A stretch of DNA of 5,361 nucleotides from Thermoleophilia bacterium (GTDB lineage: Bacteria > Actinomycetota > Thermoleophilia > RBG-16-64-13): NCBI GenBank assembly GCA_016929985.1, contig JAFGIH010000412.1:1-5361 (forward strand). The letters run 5' to 3'. Shown here piece by piece: positions 1 to 4,825 of this stretch (the first letter of the stretch is position 1; each line of letters starts with the position of its first letter). The position numbers and the translations under genes were made by a program. The notes under the pieces were generated by a model. The model was not told the DNA's origin. It saw only the letters and a program-made list of their open reading frames with translations, and searched no databases.

Positions 1-982
1 TCCCGGGTATGTTCTGCACCCCGATTATGTGCACTTGGCCATGGTCGTAGACCTCGCCGGGCTTGGTGAGCGCGCAGTTGCCTCCCTGGTCCACCGCCAC
101 GTCGACGATCGCCGAGCCGGGCGCCATCGACTCGACCATGGACGCCGTCATCAGGATGGGCGCCACTTCACCCGGCACCAGCGCGCTCAGGATGACGGCG
201 TCCGCCTGGGTCAGCAGCGGCCCAAGTGCCTCCCGCTCCTTCTCCAGCCATTCCTCGGGCAGCGCTCTTGCGTACCCGCCTGCGGCCAGAGCCAGCCCAT
301 CGGGTACCTCGAAGCCCTCTACGGTCGCCCCCAGGCTGGCGGCGGCCTCACGAGCCTCGGCGCGTATGTCTATGCATTTCACCACGGCTCCCAGGCGTTT
401 GGCCGTGGCGATGCTCTGCAGGCCGACCACTCCGGCTCCCACCACCAGGAACGTGGCCGGCTTCACGACGCCTATGGCGGTCCCGATCATAGGCACGAAC
501 TTGGGCAGGGCGCTGGCCGCCATGAGCACCGACTTGTAGCCGGTCACGGTACTCATAGAGGTCAGCGCGTCCATAGCCTGGGCCCGCGAAGTGCGAGGGA
601 TACCGTCCATGGTGAAGGAAGTGACCCGGCGTTCAGCCAGTGTCCGGATCATGTCGTGATTGGAGGGCGCCGCCGGATGCAGGAAGGTGATGAGTACCGA
701 GCCCGGCTTGAGCAAGGCCGCCTCATGCTCTCCGATCACGCCGTTGCGATATGGCTGTTTGACCTTCAGCACCACATCGGCCCGTTGGAGCAGAGAGACA
801 GGGCCATCGATCACTTCCGCTCCGGCGTTGCGGTATTCGTCATCACTTACGAAAACGCCCTGTCCGGCCCCAGCTTCAACGCCCACCGCGTAGCCCGCCT
901 GCACGAGCTTTCGGATGGTGTCCGGAAGTGCTGCCACCCTGTTCTCGCCCGGCAGGATCTCCCTAGGGATGCCGACAAACAT
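1..982 (-). CDS. pntA: NAD(P) transhydrogenase alpha subunit (PntA domain I) / alanine dehydrogenase family protein, 3' end missing
   Basis: I translated the reverse strand by hand: it is open from ATG at 982-980 to the window edge, 327 codons with no frameshift or stop. It begins MFVGIPREILPGENRVAALP, the usual N-terminus of the AlaDH/PNT family. A PntA-like PRTSRAQAMDALTS segment lies near residues 129-142. A Rossmann GAGVVG motif is at 182-187, with an Asp at about 205 (IDIR) that suits NAD(H) rather than NADP(H). A VDVAVDQGGNC segment is near 293-303. Family members run about 370-385 residues, so roughly 50 C-terminal residues are missing. PntA is the NAD(H)-binding domain I of the proton-translocating transhydrogenase, while alanine dehydrogenase deaminates alanine to pyruvate. 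The RxSRAQ and GGNC motifs favour PntA, but R15, K75, H102 and D298 align with alanine dehydrogenase substrate and catalytic residues. The family call is certain; the choice between the two is moderate. Downstream pntAB/pntB, which would settle it, lie outside the window. The gene is divergent from the tetR-liv block. Confidence 0.85.
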   Translation of the reverse strand, partial: MFVGIPREILPGENRVAALPDTIRKLVQAGYAVGVEAGAGQGVFVSDDEYRNAGAEVIDGPVSLLQRADVVLKVKQPYRNGVIGEHEAALLKPGSVLITFLHPAAPSNHDMIRTLAERRVTSFTMDGIPRTSRAQAMDALTSMSTVTGYKSVLMAASALPKFVPMIGTAIGVVKPATFLVVGAGVVGLQSIATAKRLGAVVKCIDIRAEAREAAASLGATVEGFEVPDGLALAAGGYARALPEEWLEKEREALGPLLTQADAVILSALVPGEVAPILMTASMVESMAPGSAIVDVAVDQGGNCALTKPGEVYDHGQVHIIGVQNIPG

Positions 983-988
983 GTCACT

Positions 989-995
989 TCTCCTT
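989..995 (-). promoter_or_regulatory. Ribosome binding site for the pntA-like gene
   Basis: On the minus strand AAGGAGA ends six bases before the ATG at 982. It is a near-consensus Shine-Dalgarno sequence at normal spacing, and it supports this ATG, which also gives the expected family N-terminus. Confidence 0.8.
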
Positions 996-1033
996 CGTTC
1001 CAGCTTGCTCGCCTGACGACACCGGTCCCACTC

Positions 1034-1057
1034 CACCAGCCTCGGTAGCCCCTGGTG
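1034..1057 (-). other. Hairpin in the presumed 5' leader of the pntA-like gene
   Basis: On the minus strand CACCAG and CTGGTG form a perfect 6-bp inverted repeat around a 12-base loop (GGGCTACCGAGG). It would lie in the transcribed leader, between the candidate promoter at 1115-1145 and the start codon at 982. No U-run follows, so it is not an intrinsic terminator. I could not match it to a known riboswitch class. Confidence 0.35.
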
Positions 1058-1114
1058 CTCCCCCGTGTGCCACTCAAGTACCCTCTTACATGGCTTATAT
1101 GGTCGAACGATTTC

Positions 1115-1145
1115 ATCATACAACACTCCTGACCAGCGCCGTCAA
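1115..1145 (-). promoter_or_regulatory. Candidate sigma-70-type promoter for the pntA-like gene
   Basis: On the minus strand there is a TTGACG box (1140-1145) and a TATGAT box (1115-1120). Each is one mismatch from consensus. The spacer is 19 bases, longer than the optimal 17, which lowers confidence. Transcription would begin near 1108 and give a leader of about 125 bases. Confidence 0.45.
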
Positions 1146-1181
1146 GTCTTCTCCAAATTTTCTCTATTTTACAGGGTCATC

Positions 1182-1209
1182 TTGACTGTTGGTGGCGCAC
1201 TCAGAATTT
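1182..1209 (+). promoter_or_regulatory. Weak candidate promoter for tetR
   Basis: A TTGACT box (1182-1187) is a good -35 element, but the best -10 at acceptable spacing is only GAATTT (1204-1209, 16-base spacer). The call rests mainly on the -35 and on its position about 110 bases upstream of the GTG start of tetR. Confidence 0.25.
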
Positions 1210-1286
1210 GTACGTTCATACGAATATCTGGCATGTGCTAACGTGCATAACACTGTTGGCGTGCGCTTGGAAGAGACAGCGGGCCG

Positions 1287-1292
1287 AAAGGA
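1287..1292 (+). promoter_or_regulatory. Ribosome binding site deciding the GTG start of tetR
   Basis: AAAGGA sits six bases before the GTG at 1299. It is the reason for choosing this non-ATG start, since there is no earlier in-frame start with comparable support and a later start would lack a Shine-Dalgarno sequence at this quality. Confidence 0.6.
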
Positions 1293-1298
1293 CAAACG

Positions 1299-2024
1299 GT
1301 GACGGACATAGACGGGCCCAGATCGACAACCAAGAGGTCGGCCGCCGAGAGAGCTCCCGGCCAGACCTCGCGGACTCAGCCCAAACGTGTGCCCGGTCTT
1401 CCAGGATCCGGGCCCGGGTTGCCCCCCACTGCTCGGCGGCTTCTCGACGCGGCTCGCCGCCTGCTCGCCCGCTCCGGCTTCAACTCACTCTCGGTGGAGG
1501 CCATAGGGCGCGAGGCAGGTGAGAGCAAGGCGCTCATCCGGTACTACTTCGGGTCTAAGAACGGCCTGCTCCTGGCGCTCGTCGACGGACTCGTTGCGGA
1601 CACTCTGAGGCACACCCGCCAGAGGCTGTCCGCCCTCTCGACTCAACAGGACCGGTCTCGCCTGGTTATCGAGACCGCCGAAGCGATACTGGAGGACGAG
1701 GACTCGTACCGGCTCCTGTTCGACCTTCTGCCCCGCCTCCTCGAGAACCCCTCAATGGCGAAACAGTTGGCGGAGCTTTACCGCGGCTACCGCGATCTCA
1801 ACACGCGGGCTCTGTGGGGGGACCGGACCGAGGAGGTCCCAGAGGCAGTACGCAACGCAGCGGCCATGACCGTAGCACTCTCGGACGGCCTAGCCGTGCA
1901 ATTGCTGGCCGAGCCGGGCAGTGTGGATGTCGCTGCTATGCTGGCCATGTGGGGCTCATTCGTGGAGGACGTGCTGACTTCGGCCTCTGCTGTCGCCGCG
2001 GATACGACAGAGCCTACGACCTAG
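1299..2024 (+). CDS. TetR/AcrR family transcriptional regulator
   Basis: This is a 241-residue protein with a typical TetR N-terminal DNA-binding domain. A first helix, TARRLLDAARRLLARSGF, lies at about 44-61. The helix-turn-helix follows at about 64-84 (SLSVEAIGREAGESKALIRYYF), then the family hallmark YYFGSKNGLLLALVD. The C-terminal two thirds is helical and leucine/alanine-rich, as expected of the ligand-binding and dimerisation domain; it gives no ligand clue. About 40 residues before the first helix are basic, proline- and glycine-rich and probably disordered. This is longer than most TetR N-termini, though the GTG at 1299 has a good Shine-Dalgarno sequence. TetR proteins usually repress their own gene or a neighbour in response to a small molecule. 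Here the candidates are the liv operon, which starts 192 bases downstream on the same strand, and the divergent pntA-like gene. The family is certain; the target is inferred from position only. Confidence 0.93.
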   Translation: MTDIDGPRSTTKRSAAERAPGQTSRTQPKRVPGLPGSGPGLPPTARRLLDAARRLLARSGFNSLSVEAIGREAGESKALIRYYFGSKNGLLLALVDGLVADTLRHTRQRLSALSTQQDRSRLVIETAEAILEDEDSYRLLFDLLPRLLENPSMAKQLAELYRGYRDLNTRALWGDRTEEVPEAVRNAAAMTVALSDGLAVQLLAEPGSVDVAAMLAMWGSFVEDVLTSASAVAADTTEPTT

Positions 2025-2098
2025 TCTGGAGGCCATTGCCGTCTGGCGCGCGGAGTTGAGGGTTTGCGCTGCTCTGCTCACGGTCTTTTGTCCGACCG

Positions 2099-2104
2099 TA
2101 TAAT
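2099..2104 (+). promoter_or_regulatory. Candidate upstream promoter (-10 TATAAT) for the liv operon
   Basis: A perfect TATAAT hexamer lies 113 bases before the livH ATG, in the gap after tetR. The matching -35 is poor: TGCTCA at 2075-2080 with an 18-base spacer. It may be an activator-dependent or weak promoter, or a chance match, though a perfect hexamer in GC-rich intergenic DNA is notable. Confidence 0.35.
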
Positions 2105-2111
2105 GAATGGA

Positions 2112-2132
2112 GCTTGACAGACAACGTCAAGC
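2112..2132. repeat. Perfect 7-bp inverted repeat, candidate operator
   Basis: GCTTGAC and GTCAAGC flank a 7-base spacer (AGACAAC). The 21-base total size and the overlap with the TTGACA box suit a TetR-type operator controlling livH. There is no U-run after it, so it is not a terminator. Whether the neighbouring TetR binds here is an inference from adjacency. Confidence 0.45.
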
Positions 2133-2141
2133 CTATGTTAT
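2114..2141 (+). promoter_or_regulatory. Candidate proximal promoter for the liv operon
   Basis: A perfect -35 TTGACA (2114-2119) is followed after 16 bases by TGTTAT (2136-2141), which matches the -10 consensus at four of six positions. Transcription would start near 2148, about 37 bases before the leader ATG at 2185 and 69 before livH. The -35 lies inside a perfect inverted repeat (2112-2132), so a bound repressor would block this promoter. Confidence 0.5.
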
Positions 2142-2170
2142 CGTGCAAAGAGTCGCATTGCGGACCACTC

Positions 2171-2180
2171 GGGGAGGTGG
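2171..2180 (+). promoter_or_regulatory. Strong Shine-Dalgarno sequence, partly inside a small hairpin
   Basis: GGGGAGGTGG contains the core GGAGG (2173-2177), seven bases before an ATG at 2185 that opens an 11-codon frame. It is too far from the livH ATG (2217) to serve it directly. ACCACT (2164-2169) can pair with GGTGGT (2176-2181), with one U-G pair, so the site could be partly masked in the RNA. Confidence 0.5.
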
Positions 2181-2184
2181 TGGC

Positions 2185-2220
2185 ATGCGGTTGTGCTCTC
2201 AGGCGCGGGGGGTTCTATGA
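2185..2220 (+). CDS. Possible 11-codon leader peptide translationally coupled to livH
   Basis: ATG at 2185 opens a short frame encoding MRLCSQARGVL. It stops at TGA 2218-2220, which overlaps the livH ATG (2217-2219) in the classic ATGA arrangement. The frame has the best Shine-Dalgarno sequence of the region at ideal spacing, whereas livH itself has only a run of six Gs four bases before its ATG. This suggests that ribosomes load on the leader and re-initiate at livH. No run of one amino-acid codon is present, so classical attenuation by branched-chain amino acids is not indicated (two Leu, one Val). A chance short frame is possible. Alternatively GTG at 2193, in frame with livH and 16 bases after the Shine-Dalgarno core, could start an 8-residue-longer LivH. 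Confidence 0.4.
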   Translation: MRLCSQARGVL

Positions 2221-3077
2221 ATCAGGCGCTGGTTACGGGGCTCAACGGGTTATCCTACGCGTTCATCTTATTCTTGCTGGCGGCCGGTTTTTCCCTGACC
2301 TTCGGCGTCATGGGAGTGCTCAACTTGGCCCACGGCGCCCTCTTCGTCCTCGGTGTCTACGTAGGCCTGCAGGTCATCGACACCCTCAGTCACTTCTGGT
2401 TGGCCATCTTACTGGCGGCCGTCTCCTTAGCTGTTGTCGGCTTTCTACTGTATTCGCTGTGCCTCAAACGCCTGCACGGCCGCATTCCCGAACAGGCGGT
2501 GCTCACCATCGGCTTCAGCTACGTCATCGCCAACGTGATCCTGTGGATCTGGGGTCCCCGGGCCAAGCTGGTTCATGCCCCCGAGATTCTCACCGGGGCG
2601 CTCAAGGTGGGTACCTTGAGCTTCCCCATCTACCGCATCTTCATTTGCGCAGTGGGCCTGGTGGTGCTCGCTGGTCTTTGGTGGATGCAGGATAAGACCC
2701 GGTGGGGGGCCATCATCCGGGCGGGCATGGACAACAAGGAGATGACCGCCAGCCTGGGCATCAACTACGGCCTGGTGAGCACCCTGGTTTTCATCCTGGG
2801 CATCGCCCTCGCCGGGGCGGCCGGCGTCCTGGGAGGGCCCATCACAGGGGTCTACCCCTCCATGGGCGACAACCTTCTACTACTGAGTCTCATCGTGGTG
2901 GTGGTAGGCGGTACCGGCTACATCCAGGGCACCATGCTGGGAGCGCTGGTGATCGGCCTGGTGGACACCTTCGGCAAGGCCTACATCCCCAGCGCGGCCC
3001 TCTTCTTCTCCTACGTCATCTTCCTCATCATCCTGCTGGTGCGGCCGAGCGGGCTTATCGGTAGGAAAGTGTTCTGA
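2217..3077 (+). CDS. livH: Branched-chain amino acid-type ABC transporter permease LivH
   Basis: This 286-residue, very hydrophobic protein is of normal length for LivH (about 285-310). About eight membrane segments are visible. The family signature GVMGVLNLAHGAL is at 30-42. The cytoplasmic loop RWGAIIRAGMDNKEMTASLGI (near 162-182) is the expected site of contact with the ATPases. VVVGGTGYIQGTMLGA is near 229-244, and the C-terminus RPSGLIGRKVF is typical. LivH pairs with LivM to form the membrane channel of a hydrophobic amino acid uptake (HAAT) ABC importer. The ATG at 2217 is chosen because it gives the normal LivH N-terminus (MNQALVTGLNGLSYAFILF); GTG 2193 would add eight residues. It is the first gene of livHMGF, and its TGA overlaps the livM ATG by one base. 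UrtB and other HAAT permeases look similar, so the substrate is not fixed by this sequence. Confidence 0.93.
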   Translation: MNQALVTGLNGLSYAFILFLLAAGFSLTFGVMGVLNLAHGALFVLGVYVGLQVIDTLSHFWLAILLAAVSLAVVGFLLYSLCLKRLHGRIPEQAVLTIGFSYVIANVILWIWGPRAKLVHAPEILTGALKVGTLSFPIYRIFICAVGLVVLAGLWWMQDKTRWGAIIRAGMDNKEMTASLGINYGLVSTLVFILGIALAGAAGVLGGPITGVYPSMGDNLLLLSLIVVVVGGTGYIQGTMLGALVIGLVDTFGKAYIPSAALFFSYVIFLIILLVRPSGLIGRKVF

Positions 3078-4072
3078 TGATGAGAGAACGACGCTGGTTG
3101 CTAGAGGTCGGTCTTCCGATCCTGGTCATTGCAGTCATCGTGCTTCTGCTGCCGCTCTTCATCCCGGCGTTCGTCTCCAGCCTGGTCACCAAGATGATGA
3201 TCTACGGTCTCTTTGGCATGAGCCTCAACATCATCTGGGGCTATGCCGGCATTCCCAGCTTCGGGCACGCCGCCTTCTTCGGAGCGGGCGCATACGGAGC
3301 CGGCATCCTCATACTCAAGGTCGGGATCTCCAACTTCTGGATCAACCTGCTGCTTGCTCTCGTGGCTACGGCCGTGATCGCCGCCATCCTGGGTTTCCCC
3401 GCCTTCCGCGTGTTAGGAGTGGGCGCCGGAACCGCCAACCCCATCTACTTCCTTCTGGCCACCATTGCCTTCGGGGAACTTCTGTCGCGGCTGGCCGTTG
3501 CGCTGCGACCGGTCACCGGGGGGTCCACCGGTCTATCGGGCATCCCCGAGCCCAAGCTGGGGTTGGGATTCGAGATGAATGCCAGCCGCTACTACTATCT
3601 GGTCTTTGTGATCCTGGTCATCTGCATGTACATCATGTACCGGCTCGTGAACTCTCACTACGGCTACGCACTTCGGGGCATCCACGACAACGAACGACGT
3701 ATGCAGGCGCTCGGGTATAACACCTGGCTCTACAAGTACACCTCGTGGATCGTCGCGGCGGTGTTCGGCGGTGTGGCTGGGGTGCTTTTCGCCTACTACG
3801 GCGGCACCATCGTGCCCAACAACCTGGCCATGGTGACCAGCGACATCGCCTTCCTTCTGGTGATCATGGGGAGCGCGGCGACGTTCTTCGGGCCGCTCGT
3901 GGCGAGCGTCGTATTCGTGGGGGTCGAGTACCTGGCCAGTCTGTACCTACCCAGCCGGTGGCCTCTCATCTTCGGTTTCATGTTCGTGCTTACCATCATG
4001 TTCATCCCCGACGGGCTGGGCTTGTGGATCCTCAGAGGTTGGAGAAGGTTGGTCCATGGCGCCACTGCTTGA
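3077..4072 (+). CDS. livM: Branched-chain amino acid-type ABC transporter permease LivM
   Basis: This is the second membrane subunit of the importer, 331 residues and normal for LivM. A basic N-terminus (MMRERRW) is followed by a first membrane helix at about 12-32. The LivM hallmark MSLNIIWGYAGIPSFGHAAFFGAGAY spans about 48-73. ATIAFGELL (128-136) and TGGSTGL (147-153) are both typical. The cytoplasmic coupling loop RGIHDNERRMQALGYN is at about 200-215, followed by AVFGGVAGVLFAYYGG. PDGLGLWI near 311-318 is the usual C-terminal motif. A glycine-rich stretch, VLGVGAGTANP (112-122), sits where most LivM proteins have a shorter loop before the YFxxAT motif. AGGAAAG seven bases upstream supports ATG 3077; ATG 3080 is an alternative start. 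The start overlaps the livH stop by one base and the end overlaps livG by 17 bases, so translation is probably coupled. Confidence 0.94.
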   Translation: MMRERRWLLEVGLPILVIAVIVLLLPLFIPAFVSSLVTKMMIYGLFGMSLNIIWGYAGIPSFGHAAFFGAGAYGAGILILKVGISNFWINLLLALVATAVIAAILGFPAFRVLGVGAGTANPIYFLLATIAFGELLSRLAVALRPVTGGSTGLSGIPEPKLGLGFEMNASRYYYLVFVILVICMYIMYRLVNSHYGYALRGIHDNERRMQALGYNTWLYKYTSWIVAAVFGGVAGVLFAYYGGTIVPNNLAMVTSDIAFLLVIMGSAATFFGPLVASVVFVGVEYLASLYLPSRWPLIFGFMFVLTIMFIPDGLGLWILRGWRRLVHGATA

Positions 4073-4811
4073 GGTACGAGGTATCTCCGTGCACTTCGGA
4101 GGGCTGTCCGTGCTCAACGATGTGAGCTTCGACATCGAGCCCGGGGAGCGCCTTGCTCTTATCGGTCCCAACGGCGCCGGCAAGACCACTCTGTTCAATG
4201 TACTGACCGGCCAGCTCCGTCCGTCGGCAGGCGAGGTGCTCTTCAAGGGCAACGACATCACCCACGCCTCGGTCTTTGCCCGCACGCACATGGGCCTGGC
4301 CCGTTCCTTCCAGATCACGAGTCTCTTTCCCCACGAGACGGTCAGAGTCAACGCGCTCATCGCCCTGCAGGGTACCCGCAGGGGCCGCTACAACTCGGTC
4401 CGGTACCTGATGAAGAACAAGGAGATGCAGGCCGCAGCCCAGGAGTTGCTCGAATCCCACGGTCTCTGGGACTTGAGGGAGGCTAGGGTCACCTCCTTGG
4501 CGTACGGACAGCAGCGCAAGCTGGAGATCGCTCTCAGCCTGGCGAGCAGCCCGGAGCTCCTCCTGCTTGATGAGCCCAGTTGCGGTCTTACGACCGTGGA
4601 GAGCGCGGAGATCACCGCCCTCATCAAGAAGCTGGGCGCCAAGATCACGGTCCTTATGATCGCCCACGACATGGACCTCGTCTTCGGGGTCTCGGAACGG
4701 GTGATGCTGCTTCATTACGGAAGGATCGTTTGTGAGGGCACCTGCGATGAGATCCGGTCCAACACCATGGTGCGGGACATCTATATGGGCACTCGGCACG
4801 CGACGCCATAA
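4056..4811 (+). CDS. livG: Branched-chain amino acid-type ABC transporter ATP-binding protein LivG
   Basis: This 251-residue ATPase is one of the two motors of the importer, and its length is normal. Walker A GPNGAGKTT is at 37-45 and the Q-loop Gln is near 86 (ARSFQ). The signature region LAYGQQRKLEIA (148-159) is the LivG variant of LSGGQ. Walker B is LLLLDEP (168-174) with Glu 173, and the H-loop His is 204. The FARTHMGLARSFQ segment and the C-terminal GRIVCEGT are LivG features. Two details differ from most LivG proteins: the D-loop reads SCGLTTVES instead of the usual AAGLNPxE, and the H-loop reads IAHDMD rather than IEHDMD. All nucleotide-contact residues remain, so it should be active. 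GGAGAAGG seven bases upstream supports ATG 4056, which lies inside the end of livM (17-base overlap). TAA precedes livF by 14 bases. Confidence 0.95.
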   Translation: MAPLLEVRGISVHFGGLSVLNDVSFDIEPGERLALIGPNGAGKTTLFNVLTGQLRPSAGEVLFKGNDITHASVFARTHMGLARSFQITSLFPHETVRVNALIALQGTRRGRYNSVRYLMKNKEMQAAAQELLESHGLWDLREARVTSLAYGQQRKLEIALSLASSPELLLLDEPSCGLTTVESAEITALIKKLGAKITVLMIAHDMDLVFGVSERVMLLHYGRIVCEGTCDEIRSNTMVRDIYMGTRHATP

Positions 4812-4816
4812 CCACT

Positions 4817-4820
4817 GGAG
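4817..4820 (+). promoter_or_regulatory. Ribosome binding site deciding the GTG start of livF
   Basis: GGAG lies five bases before GTG 4826. An in-frame GTG at 4820 overlaps this GGAG and would have no Shine-Dalgarno sequence of its own, so 4826 is preferred. The two starts differ by two residues. Confidence 0.5.
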
Positions 4821-4825
4821 TGACC

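Larger units (their letters stand above)
983..1298. other. Divergent intergenic region between the pntA-like gene and tetR
   Basis: This 316-base stretch has no convincing gene. The part next to pntA (983-1080) is GC-rich and would be the pntA 5' leader. The middle (about 1085-1230) is clearly richer in A+T, with an AAATTTTCTCTATTTTAC run, as expected of a promoter region. Two CTTGAC words face outward: one on the minus strand at 1141-1146 and one on the plus strand at 1181-1186. They fit back-to-back -35 boxes for the two divergent genes. A near-palindrome TTCATACGAA (1215-1224, 8 of 10 positions symmetric) lies upstream of tetR and could be an operator half, but it is short. Confidence 0.6.

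Noticed and set aside
1013..1033. Resemblance of the leader sequence GTGGGACC on the minus strand to a T-box antiterminator core
   Set aside because: Only a partial match to the T-box consensus, with no specifier stem or other conserved parts identifiable.
29..1048. Long plus-strand open frame of 339 codons
   Set aside because: It lies opposite the pntA-like gene, is His/Arg/Gly-rich with no recognisable domain, and is the usual antisense shadow of a GC-rich gene. The minus strand carries clear family motifs.
847..1119. Minus-strand open frame of 90 codons starting at the end of the pntA promoter region
   Set aside because: It overlaps the pntA start in another frame, its start codon falls in the candidate -10 box, and its product has no recognisable features.
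1141..1186. GTCAAG and CTTGAC as a widely spaced inverted repeat
   Set aside because: The 34-base spacing is large, and both words are explained as outward-facing -35 boxes of divergent promoters.
2025..2100. Possible terminator after tetR
   Set aside because: I looked for a GC-rich stem with a following T-run. Only a weak GGC/GCC pairing and a short TTTT (2085-2088) without a stem were found, so read-through from tetR into liv remains possible.
2114..2695. Plus-strand frame of 193 codons across the liv promoter and livH
   Set aside because: It is out of frame with livH, rich in Arg/Gly/His, and begins within the promoter; a shadow.
4032..4799. Minus-strand open frame of 255 codons opposite livG
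   Set aside because: livG has every ABC ATPase motif in the other strand. The antisense product has no domain pattern, and its composition mirrors codon bias.
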